This document shows, piece after piece, positions 36,457-44,181 of a stretch of DNA of 64,000 nucleotides. Positions within the stretch are counted from its first letter, which is position 1, and each line of letters starts with the position of its first letter. The notes below the pieces were generated by a model that was not told where the DNA came from, did no database searches, and worked only from the letters and a program-made list of their open reading frames with translations. The position numbers were made by a program, and so were the translations under genes. Origin of the DNA: Streptomyces morookaense. Its GTDB lineage: Bacteria > Actinomycetota > Actinomycetes > Streptomycetales > Streptomycetaceae. The DNA lies in assembly GCF_013030945.1 (NCBI RefSeq), contig NZ_JABBXF010000023.1:1-64000 (forward strand), in the 5' to 3' direction.

Positions 36457-37128
36457 GTGGCGATCCGTGTCCTGTTGGTCGACGACCAGCCGCTGCTGCG
36501 CACCGGCTTCCGCATGATCCTGGAGGCCGAGCAGGACCTGGCCGTCGTCGGGGAGGCCGGGGACGGCCTGCAGGCGCTCGACCAGGTGCGTGCGCTGCAG
36601 CCCGACGTGGTGCTGATGGACATCCGGATGCCCCGGATGGACGGGGTCGAGGCGACCCGGCAGATCACCGGTCCGGAGCGCAACGGCCCGGCCAAGGTGC
36701 TGGTGCTGACGACGTTCGACCTCGACGAGTATGTGGTGGAGGCGCTGCGTGCGGGGGCCAGCGGTTTCCTGCTCAAGGATGCCCCGGCGCATGAACTGGT
36801 GCAGGCGATCAGGGTGGTTGCGGGCGGCGAGGCGATGCTGGCGCCGAGCATCACGCGGCGGCTGCTGGACAAGTACGCGGGTCATCTGCCGTCCGGCGAG
36901 GAGCCGTTGCCGGACACGCTGAACACGCTGACCGACCGTGAGGTCGAGGTGCTGAAGCTGGTGGCGCGGGGTCTGTCGAATGCGGAGATCGCCGCGGATC
37001 TGTTCGTCAGCGAGACGACGGTCAAGACGCACGTGGGCCATGTGCTCACGAAGCTGGGCCTGCGGGACCGGGTGCAGGCGGCGGTCTACGCGTACGAGAG
37101 CGGACTGGTGCGCCCCGGCGCGCAGTAG
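36457..37128 (+). CDS. NarL/FixJ-family response regulator (no adjacent kinase)
   Basis: A 223-residue regulator: receiver domain (residues 1-~120, acidic pocket VDDQ, phospho-acceptor Asp in VVLMDIRMPRMDG, and Lys in GFLLKDAP) and LuxR-type helix-turn-helix (residues ~155-215, LTDREVEVLKLVARGLSNAE). GTG 36457 follows AAGGAG at seven bases. No histidine kinase lies in the window nearby, so it is an orphan regulator, probably expressed with the RecB-like nuclease upstream. Confidence 0.92.
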   Translation: MAIRVLLVDDQPLLRTGFRMILEAEQDLAVVGEAGDGLQALDQVRALQPDVVLMDIRMPRMDGVEATRQITGPERNGPAKVLVLTTFDLDEYVVEALRAGASGFLLKDAPAHELVQAIRVVAGGEAMLAPSITRRLLDKYAGHLPSGEEPLPDTLNTLTDREVEVLKLVARGLSNAEIAADLFVSETTVKTHVGHVLTKLGLRDRVQAAVYAYESGLVRPGAQ

Positions 37129-37163
37129 GCGGCACCGGGGCGCTGAGGGGGACGGTCGGCGGG

Positions 37164-38765
37164 TCAGCTCTTGTTGGCGGACTTGCCGATCTCCCAGAAG
37201 CGGAAGACGGTCGAGGCGTCGAGTGTCCACTGCAGGCCGGAGATGCGGGAGTTGGCGACGACGTACTGCTTGCCCTGCCACAGCGGCAGGACGGGCAGGT
37301 CCTGGGCGACGGTGTTCTGCAGCTTGGCGAAGTCGTCGACGGTGGCGGAGCGGCTGCCCTGGGCGGCGGTGGCCGGCAGGATCTTCTCCGCTATCTCCTT
37401 GGACTCGTAGTTGTTGGCCAGTTCGCTGTCCGCGCCGAAGAACGGCGCGGTGAAGTTGTCCGGGTCGGGGTAGTCGGGGATCCAGCCCTTGACGTAGACG
37501 CCGTAGGCGCCGGCGTGGACGCCCTTCTCGTACTCGTCGATCGGGACGCTCTTGACGTCGGCCTCGAACAGGCCGCTGTCGTTGAGCTGTTTGGCGATCT
37601 CCTGGAACTCGGGGACGGTGCCGGGCCCGTAGCGGATGGGCGTGGCCCACAGGGTGAGCTTGACCTTGCCGTGGATGCCCTCGGACTGCAGGGCCGCGGC
37701 GGCCTTGGCGGGCTGGGGGCGGTCGCCGTAGAGGTCGAAGAACGAGGTCTTGTGGCCGGTGATGCCGCTGGGGACGACCGAGTAGAGCGGTTCGGCGGTG
37801 CGCTTGTAGACGTCGCGGACGAGCGCGCTGCGGTCGACGAGGTAGGCGATGGCCTTGCGGACCCCGGCCTTGCCGGCCACCGGGTCCTTGGTGTTGAAGA
37901 CCATGTGCTGGATCTCGGCGCTGGTGCCCTCGATCACATTGAGCTTGTTCTTGTCGTCGGCGTCCACCGCCTGCAGGTCGGCGATGTCCTTCATGGCCAG
38001 GCCGCGGTAGGCGAGGTCCACGTCGCCCTTCTGGACGGCGTTCTTGAGTTCGGCCTGTTCGCCGTGGAAGAACTTCAGCGTCACGCCGCTGTTCTGCACG
38101 GTGGCCGGGCCCTTGTAGGAGGGGTTGACCTTGAAGACGGCCTTGGACTTGTCGAAGGAGTCGAGCTTGTAGACGCCGGAGCCGACGGCCTTGCCGTCGG
38201 TGCGCAGCTTGTCCATCGGGTATTCGGTGTGGTCGACGATGGAGCCGGCACCGGAGGCGATCTTCTGGGGGAAGGTGGCGTCGGGGCGCTTGAGCTGGAA
38301 GACGACGGTGGACTTGTCGGGCGTCTTGATGTCTCCGATGGTGGAGAGCATCGACGCGGCGGGGCCGTCCTTGTCGTTGATCTTCAGCGTGCGGCGGAAG
38401 GAGTAGGCGACGTCCTCCGAGGTGAGGGGGTGGCCGTTGGAGAACTTCAGCCCGTCCTGGAGCGTGCATTCGTAGGTCTGGCTGGAGTGGTCCTTGAAGG
38501 AGCAGCTCCTGGCCGCGTCCGGCGTCGGGCTGGTGCTGCCCTTGGGGAAGCTCATCAGCGACTGGTAGACGTTGTTGAACAGCACCCAGGATCCGGGGTC
38601 GTAACCCGAGGCGGGGTCGGTGGTCATGACCTCGTCGGACATCCCCATGACCACCGGCTGCCCGGTGCCGGCCGCCGTGCCGTCCTCCGATCCGCACCCG
38701 CTGAGCAGGGCGGCGGCAAGCCCCGCGCCGAGCGGGGCGGCGAGCCACTGGTCACGTTTCTTCAC
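37164..38765 (-). CDS. Peptide-type ABC transporter substrate-binding lipoprotein (SBP family 5), first paralogue
   Basis: A 533-residue lipoprotein. Signal peptide and lipobox (ALLSGCGS) are followed by the family 5 binding fold (FSNGHPLTSEDVAYSFRR, YPDPDNFTAPFFGA). GTG 38765 is chosen because GAGGA lies eight bases upstream. Family members bind di- or oligopeptides, but also nickel or cello/xylo-oligosaccharides. It is convergent with the response regulator and follows a close paralogue by 115 bases; no permease or ATPase gene accompanies them. Confidence 0.9.
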   Translation of the reverse strand: MKKRDQWLAAPLGAGLAAALLSGCGSEDGTAAGTGQPVVMGMSDEVMTTDPASGYDPGSWVLFNNVYQSLMSFPKGSTSPTPDAARSCSFKDHSSQTYECTLQDGLKFSNGHPLTSEDVAYSFRRTLKINDKDGPAASMLSTIGDIKTPDKSTVVFQLKRPDATFPQKIASGAGSIVDHTEYPMDKLRTDGKAVGSGVYKLDSFDKSKAVFKVNPSYKGPATVQNSGVTLKFFHGEQAELKNAVQKGDVDLAYRGLAMKDIADLQAVDADDKNKLNVIEGTSAEIQHMVFNTKDPVAGKAGVRKAIAYLVDRSALVRDVYKRTAEPLYSVVPSGITGHKTSFFDLYGDRPQPAKAAAALQSEGIHGKVKLTLWATPIRYGPGTVPEFQEIAKQLNDSGLFEADVKSVPIDEYEKGVHAGAYGVYVKGWIPDYPDPDNFTAPFFGADSELANNYESKEIAEKILPATAAQGSRSATVDDFAKLQNTVAQDLPVLPLWQGKQYVVANSRISGLQWTLDASTVFRFWEIGKSANKS

Positions 38766-38880
38766 TTGCACGTTCCTCACAGTTCTCGTCTGGGCGGTGG
38801 CGGCCGCCATGGGGCTGCTGAGATCGTTCTGTGGAGCTGTGGTGCTGGTGGAGCTGCCCCGCGGGCGCGGGTGTGAACTG

Positions 38881-40476
38881 CTAGGCGCCGTGGGCGAGTT
38901 CCCAGGGCTGCAGCTCCGAGGCGGCGTTGAGGGCCCACTCCGATCCGGTGAGACCGTTGCGGATGGCCACGTACTGCTTGCCCTGCCAGAGCGGGAGCAC
39001 CGGCACCTCGTCGGCGATGATGTCCTGGGCCTGCTGGAAGTACTGGCCGGCCGACTCGCGCGCGGCCGTCTGGCGGGACTGCGGGAGCAGTTCACCGCTG
39101 ATCTTGTTGTTGCGGTAGGGCGAGTGGAGGAAGTTGTCCTTGCCGATGAACGGGGCGATGAAGTTGTCGGGGTCCGGGAAGTCGGGGAACCAGCCCATGC
39201 CGTAGACGGCGTACTTGCCCTTGGCTGCCTCGGGGCGGAAGTCCGCCCACTTGACGCCCTGGACCTTCGCGTCGAACAGGCCGCTGTCGTTCAACTGCTT
39301 CTGGAGCACCTTGAACGCCTTGGCGGTGGCCTCGCCGTAGTGGTCGGTGGTGTAGGTGAGGGTGAGCGGCACCGGCGTGCTGATGCCGGCGCCCTGCAGC
39401 AGGGTGCGGGCCTTGCTCGGGCTGGGGTCCTGGTACTTGTTGGAGAAGGAGTTCTGGTGTCCGGTGATGCCGGAGGGCACCAGCGAGTACAGCGGGTCGT
39501 CGGCGCGGTTGTAGGCGTCGCGGGTGAGCGCCTGGCGGTCGATGACCTGCGCCATGGCCTGGCGTACCGCCTTGTTCTTGACCGACGGGTCGTCGGTGTT
39601 GAAGGCGAGGTAGCTGATCTCGGCGCCCGGGTTCTCCAGCAGCCGTACGCCGCTGGGCGGGTTGTCGCGCAGCCTGCTGATCTGCTCGGGCAGCATGGTG
39701 CGGTTCATGAGGTCGATGTCGCCGGCCTCGAGCGCCTTCTCCATCGACGCCGAGTCGTCGTAGAAGCGCATCTCGACCTTGTCGTTCTGCAGCTCCACCG
39801 ACCCGTGGTAGTCGGGGTTCCTGCTCAGGACGGCCTTGGTGACGTGGTCGTCCTTGACGTCGGTGCTCAGCGTGTACGGGCCGGATCCGACGACCTTGAA
39901 GCCGTCGCCGAGGCTGTCCTTCTTGTACGCCTGGTGGTCGACGATCGAGCCGGCCGGGGTGGCGATCTTCTGCGGGAAGGTGGCGTCGGGCGACTTGAGG
40001 TGGAAGACGACCTCGCGGTCGTTGGGGGTCTCGACCTTGTCGATGTTGCTCAGCAGGGAGGCCGGGCCGTTCTCGAAGTTGATCGCCGCCACGCGGTCGA
40101 AGGAGAACTTCACGTCCTCGGAGGTGAGCGGGTGCCCGTTGGAGAACTTCAGGCCCGCGCGCAGGGTGCACCGGTACTGCTCGTTGTTGCGGTCGCCGAA
40201 GCTGCACGTCTCGGCGGCGTCGCCGACCGGCGTGGCGCCCGAGCGGGGCAGCCGCATCAGGGTCTGGAAGGTGCTGTGCAGAACGTTCCAGGCGCCGATG
40301 TCGTACGCGGCCGCGGGGTCGAGGGGTGCGGGCGCGTCGGTGGTCTCCTCGAACCGGTCCGTGGTGCCGACGACTACGGCCTTGCCCGTACCGGATCCGC
40401 TGCTCCCGCCACAGGCGGCGAGGGCGGGGGCCAGCAGGGCTGCCACGGCCGGCAGCACCAAGGTCTTGCGGTTCAT
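38881..40476 (-). CDS. Peptide-type ABC transporter substrate-binding lipoprotein (SBP family 5), second paralogue
   Basis: A 531-residue lipoprotein with lipobox LAPALAAC near residue 22. It aligns over its whole length with the downstream paralogue (shared CTLRAGLKFSNGHPLTSEDV, PDATFPQKIA, LVPSGITGH, VPVLPLWQGKQYV), showing tandem duplication. It starts at ATG 40476. The ligand is unknown. The 342-base upstream region carries two dyads, one almost identical to the CebR operator. Missing permease and ATPase imply sharing of a transporter encoded elsewhere. Confidence 0.9.
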   Translation of the reverse strand: MNRKTLVLPAVAALLAPALAACGGSSGSGTGKAVVVGTTDRFEETTDAPAPLDPAAAYDIGAWNVLHSTFQTLMRLPRSGATPVGDAAETCSFGDRNNEQYRCTLRAGLKFSNGHPLTSEDVKFSFDRVAAINFENGPASLLSNIDKVETPNDREVVFHLKSPDATFPQKIATPAGSIVDHQAYKKDSLGDGFKVVGSGPYTLSTDVKDDHVTKAVLSRNPDYHGSVELQNDKVEMRFYDDSASMEKALEAGDIDLMNRTMLPEQISRLRDNPPSGVRLLENPGAEISYLAFNTDDPSVKNKAVRQAMAQVIDRQALTRDAYNRADDPLYSLVPSGITGHQNSFSNKYQDPSPSKARTLLQGAGISTPVPLTLTYTTDHYGEATAKAFKVLQKQLNDSGLFDAKVQGVKWADFRPEAAKGKYAVYGMGWFPDFPDPDNFIAPFIGKDNFLHSPYRNNKISGELLPQSRQTAARESAGQYFQQAQDIIADEVPVLPLWQGKQYVAIRNGLTGSEWALNAASELQPWELAHGA

Positions 40477-40565
40477 TGTGCGGGGTTCTCCCTGTGGTGC
40501 GTCAGTTCCCGGAAGAGATTAGTCCGGACCGTCATGGCCCCCGGAACACGGCGAAGTTGATGCGA

Positions 40566-40580
40566 TATCACACCGTGATA
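40566..40580. promoter_or_regulatory. Dyad in the 342-base region upstream of the second binding-protein gene
   Basis: TATCAC-ACC-GTGATA is a perfect six-base dyad 90 bases upstream of the start at 40476. The surrounding region 40477-40818 contains no gene; besides this dyad it holds the CebR-like site at 40669 and is unusually AT-rich in parts. A regulator-binding role is plausible but untested. Confidence 0.4.
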
Positions 40581-40668
40581 ACAGCCGGCGACGCACCGAT
40601 ATCCGGGCACGGGAATCTTCCACGCACTCGGTTACCAATCGGGACACAAGGGTGCGCTTCCGTACCCG

Positions 40669-40682
40669 TGGGAGCGCTTCCA
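40669..40682. promoter_or_regulatory. CebR-like LacI-family operator
   Basis: TGGGAGCGCTTCCA differs from the Streptomyces CebR operator TGGGAGCGCTCCCA at one of 14 bases. A related half-motif GCGCTTCCGTACCC begins 21 bases before the matching GCGCTTCCACACCC, forming an imperfect direct repeat. It lies 193 bases upstream of the binding-protein gene and downstream of the convergently placed HAD stop. Confidence 0.55.
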
Positions 40683-40818
40683 CACCCCCTCCGGCCACCC
40701 TCGGGCCCCCTTGTCCGGTGACGAACGTCACTCCGCCCGGAGCCGGGGCACCCGGTGCAATTCGGCCGCCGCATTCGGCGCGGAAAACCGGGCTCCGACG
40801 CCCAGCGTTTCCGCCCTC

Positions 40819-41529
40819 TCACACCCCGTAATTCCGGGCCGGGATCAGGCGCCGCAGAAATGGGAGATCGACTTCCTCCAGCGAACCCACCACCGTGCGC
40901 CCGGCGGCCGGCGGGATGGGCGCGACCGACGGCACGGCCACCACCCGGCAGCCCGCGGCCTCGGCGGCCGTCACGCCGGTCAGGGTGTCCTCCACCACCG
41001 CGCAGCGCGCCGGATCCACCCCGAGCCGGGTCGCGGCCAGCAGGTACGGGTCCGGGTGGGGCTTGGTCCGGGTCAGCTCGTCCCCCGCGACCGTCAGCGC
41101 GAAGTGCTGCGGGCCGAGGGTGTGCAGCACCCGGTCGATGATCTGCCGGTGCGAGGCGGAGACCAGCGCCGTGGGCACCGAGTGCGCGGCCAGCTCGGCG
41201 AGCAGCCGCCGGGCGCCGGGCATCAGCGGCACACCGCCGCCGATCATCTCGGCGAAGCGGGTGTTCAGCAGTGCCGTCAGCTCGGCCAGGGCGATCCGGG
41301 CGCCCGTGGCCTTGATCAGGAAGGAGGCGCTGCGGGACATCGGCCCGCCGACGACGACCTCGCGGTACTCCTCCAGGAGCTGGTGGCCGAGCTCGGCGAA
41401 GACCGCGACCTCGACCTCCCACCAGAACCCCTCGGTGTCGACGAGGGTGCCGTCCATGTCGAGCAGGACCGCCTGCAGGGCCGGTCCTGTGGCCGGACGG
41501 CTGTCGACCGCCGGGATGCTGCTGGTCAT
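40819..41529 (-). CDS. HAD-superfamily phosphatase (beta-phosphoglucomutase-like)
   Basis: A 236-residue HAD hydrolase with motif I LLDMDGTLVDTEGFWWE (nucleophile Asp about residue 24), motif II VSAS, motif III Lys in TKPHPDPYLLA and motif IV VVEDTLTGVTAA. A helical cap lies between motifs I and II (subclass I). ATG 41529 is chosen because AGGAGG is seven bases upstream. It dephosphorylates a small metabolite, possibly a sugar or polyol phosphate. It follows the PAC2 gene. Confidence 0.9.
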   Translation of the reverse strand: MTSSIPAVDSRPATGPALQAVLLDMDGTLVDTEGFWWEVEVAVFAELGHQLLEEYREVVVGGPMSRSASFLIKATGARIALAELTALLNTRFAEMIGGGVPLMPGARRLLAELAAHSVPTALVSASHRQIIDRVLHTLGPQHFALTVAGDELTRTKPHPDPYLLAATRLGVDPARCAVVEDTLTGVTAAEAAGCRVVAVPSVAPIPPAAGRTVVGSLEEVDLPFLRRLIPARNYGV

Positions 41530-41554
41530 CGGCGCACCTCCTGAAGGGACGGGA

Positions 41555-41596
41555 AGGCCGGTCCGCACTGTCCCCTGCGGGACGGCGGACCGGCCT
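41555..41596 (-). terminator. Hairpin terminator between PAC2 and HAD genes
   Basis: AGGCCGGTCCGC (41555-41566) pairs perfectly with GCGGACCGGCCT (41585-41596), and an inner GTCCC/GGGAC stem stacks inside. It ends the PAC2 transcript just ahead of the HAD gene. Confidence 0.75.
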
Positions 41597-41679
41597 CCAC
41601 CGGGCCGACAAGTGTACGTCCGTTCACCACGGCACGTCGCGTCGATATCCGGGACGTACGGGCCGGACGGGCCGCACGG

Positions 41680-42729
41680 TCAGTCCGCGGCCTCCGGGCC
41701 GGGGCCCTCGGTGCGGCCGGGGCCCTCGGTGCGGTCGGTGTGCTCCTCCCCGCCCTCGCCCCCGTCATCGCTCTCGTCCTTGGCCTGCGGCTTCGGCGGG
41801 CGGGTGCGGCCGCCGGCCGTGTCCCGCAGGTACGAGCCGTCCCGGCCGGGCGCGTCGAGCCCCGGCTCGGCCGCCAGGCCGCCCGGCTGCGGGTCGCGGC
41901 GGCGCAGATAGCGCTCGAACTCGCGGGCGATGGCCTCGCCGGAGGCCTCCGGCAGCTCCGCGGTGTCCCGGGCCTCCTCCAGCGACTGCACGTACTCCGC
42001 GACCTCGCTGTCCTCGGCCGCCAGCTGGTCCACGCCCAGCTGCCAGGCCCGGGAGTCCTCCGGCAGCTCGCCCAGCGGGATGCGCAGGTCGATCAGGTCC
42101 TCCAGGCGGTTCAGCAGCGCCAGGGTGGCCTTCGGGTTGGGCGGCTGGGAGACGTAGTGCGGCACGGCCGCCCACAGGCTGACCGCGGGGACGCCGGCGT
42201 GCGTGCAGGCCTCCTGCAGGATGCCCACGATGCCGGTCGGGCCCTCGTAGCGGGACTCCTCCAGATCCATGGTCCGGGCCAGGTCCGGGTCGGAGGTGAC
42301 ACCACTGACCGGTACCGGCCTGGTGTGCGGGGTGTCGCCGAGCAGCGAGCCCAGCACCACGACCAGTTCCACGCCCAGTTCGTGGGCGAAGCCGAGGATC
42401 TCGTTGCAGAACGAGCGCCAGCGCATGCTCGGCTCGATGCCGCGGACCAGGACGAGATCGCGCGGGGACGGGCCCGGGGTGCGCACCACGGAGAGCCGGG
42501 TGGTCGGCCAGGTGATCTTGCGGACACCGCCGTCCAGCCACACCGTGGGGCGGTTGACCTGGAAGTCGTAGTAGTCCTCCGCGTCCAGCGCGGCGAAGAC
42601 CTCGCCCTTCCACTCCCGGTCCAGGTGCGCGACCGCACTGGAGGCCGCGTCCCCGGCGTCGTTCCAGCCCTCGAAGGCACAGATCATGACCGGGTCGATC
42701 AGCTCGGGTACCCCCTCAAGCTCGATCAC
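41680..42729 (-). CDS. PAC2-family protein
   Basis: A 349-residue protein of the PAC2 (proteasome assembly chaperone 2-like) fold, beginning IELEGVPELIDPVMICAFEG and WNDAGDAASSAVAHLDREW, with VVVLGSLLGDTPHTRP and GPTGIVGILQEACTHAG. The last ~70 residues are charged and disordered and include a TEGPGR repeat. Archaeal/eukaryal relatives assist proteasome assembly; actinobacterial members have an unproven role. A proteasome locus lies about 10 kb away, so a link is possible but unproven. It starts at GTG 42729. Confidence 0.85.
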   Translation of the reverse strand: MIELEGVPELIDPVMICAFEGWNDAGDAASSAVAHLDREWKGEVFAALDAEDYYDFQVNRPTVWLDGGVRKITWPTTRLSVVRTPGPSPRDLVLVRGIEPSMRWRSFCNEILGFAHELGVELVVVLGSLLGDTPHTRPVPVSGVTSDPDLARTMDLEESRYEGPTGIVGILQEACTHAGVPAVSLWAAVPHYVSQPPNPKATLALLNRLEDLIDLRIPLGELPEDSRAWQLGVDQLAAEDSEVAEYVQSLEEARDTAELPEASGEAIAREFERYLRRRDPQPGGLAAEPGLDAPGRDGSYLRDTAGGRTRPPKPQAKDESDDGGEGGEEHTDRTEGPGRTEGPGPEAAD

Positions 42730-42874
42730 CCAGCGCCTCCTTCCGACCGGGGCGGATCTCCGTCACCGCCACCGGCTGCCGTTCCGTGCAGTTGCTTGCT
42801 CAGTCCCCCAAGCCTACGGCCTTCCCGGCCCCCGTTCGCAGCCCTTGTCGGGCAGTTGATTGCACGGTGCAGGG

Positions 42875-43912
42875 TCATTCGCGGGCACCCCATCCTTCGC
42901 GGTAGGCGCGCCAGTCGTCGGCGGTGGCGGCGAAGTCCACGTAGAGGGCCACGCCGAAGGCCTGCCGCCCGCGGTCCTGCCGGGTCAGGCCGAGGCGGGC
43001 GCCGCGCAGGGCGGCGTCGGCGGTCTCCGCCGTGCTGTTGTGGCCCAGGTTGTCGGAGTGGTAGAAGGGCAGGCCCATCAGCAGGTCCGTGGTGCGGGGC
43101 GTCACCTGCAGGGCGAGGGCCGTCTGCCGGGCGACGTAGCCGCCGTAGAGGCTCTCCCACGGCAGTGCGGTGTCGTACGACATCACGGCGATCTGGTCCA
43201 CCCGCCGGGCCACTTGGCCGAAATAGTGCTGCGACCACCACTTGGGGCTGCCCAGCGTCTGCGCCGCGCGGTGCATCGAGGGCAGCGGGTCGATCTGCTG
43301 GGCGGCCACCGAGAGCACCCCGCCGCCCGAACGCACCGCCGCGCGCAGGGAGTCCAGCAGCGCGAGGTAGCCGGTGTCGCCGGTGCGCACCGGCTCGACG
43401 TCCAGGTGCACCCCGTCGAAGCCGGCCCGCAGCACCTGCCGGGCGCTCTCGGTCACCGCGTCACGGGTGGCGGGCGCGTCCAGGCGCAGTCCGCCGCCGC
43501 CCTCGCGCACCACCACGTCGCCGAGCCAGGCCTGGACGCGCACGCCGGGCAGGTCGCGGTGGACCGCGTCGATCAGCTGCCGGGCGCCCGCGTAGTCGCG
43601 GGCGGGCAGGGTGCCGTCGTGCTCCAGCGGCCCGGCGTGCAGGTAGAGGTCGCGGATGCCGGTTCCGGCGACGCGCTGTTCCAACTGCGCGAGGTCGGCG
43701 GCGGTATGGCGGCCGTCCACCCAGGCGTGCCCGAGCCAGAGGGCGTCCCGCCCCCGGGTGACGGCGTCCTTCGCGGGTGCCCCGGCGTACGCGGCCCGCA
43801 GCATGCCGGCCGCCACCACGACGGGCACCAGCACCAGTGCGGCCAGCACGACGGCTGCCCGGCTCAACAGACGCCGCGACGGACGCAGCCGGCGCAGATC
43901 GGGCCTCTTCAT
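42875..43912 (-). CDS. Membrane-anchored GH18-like TIM-barrel protein
   Basis: A 345-residue protein with a basic N-terminus and a membrane helix (residues ~18-42), so it faces outward. The rest is a TIM-barrel; FDGVHLDVEPV resembles the DGxDxDxE active-site motif of GH18 chitinases, though with His in place of one Asp. Catalysis on a glycan is possible. I recognise no closer family. It stands alone between the PAC2 gene and a dispersed repeat after glpD. Confidence 0.7.
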   Translation of the reverse strand: MKRPDLRRLRPSRRLLSRAAVVLAALVLVPVVVAAGMLRAAYAGAPAKDAVTRGRDALWLGHAWVDGRHTAADLAQLEQRVAGTGIRDLYLHAGPLEHDGTLPARDYAGARQLIDAVHRDLPGVRVQAWLGDVVVREGGGGLRLDAPATRDAVTESARQVLRAGFDGVHLDVEPVRTGDTGYLALLDSLRAAVRSGGGVLSVAAQQIDPLPSMHRAAQTLGSPKWWSQHYFGQVARRVDQIAVMSYDTALPWESLYGGYVARQTALALQVTPRTTDLLMGLPFYHSDNLGHNSTAETADAALRGARLGLTRQDRGRQAFGVALYVDFAATADDWRAYREGWGARE

Positions 43913-43964
43913 GTCGTTCCCCCTCCCTACGGGTGACGGGAGAAGGGGCGTTGCGGTTGCCGGT

Positions 43965-44168
43965 GCGCCCCGTCAGGGGCGCGGGCTGTGTCGATTTACG
44001 GCTCCGCCGCGTGGGCACGAGCACGGCGCCCCGTCAGGGGCGCGGGGAACCACGACGCGCCCGCAGACGACGTACCCGGGGCTGCGCCCCGGACCTCCGG
44101 GGGCGGTGCGTCGACTGCGGGCCGGTGGGGGCTTGTCGCGCAGTTCCCCGCGCCCCTGACGGGGCGCG
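43965..44168. repeat. Dispersed intergenic repeat, copy D (double unit)
   Basis: Two units in tandem: the first (GCGCCCCGTCAGGGGCGCGGG) runs into CGGCTCCGCCGCGTGGGC as in copy B; the second has the full core (CCCGGGGCTGCGCCCCGG) and right arm (TCGCGCAGTTCCCCGCGCCC). It fills the gap between the GH18-like gene and the glpD stop and is probably the glp operon end. Confidence 0.8.
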
Positions 44169-44181
44169 GGGATCCGCAGGA

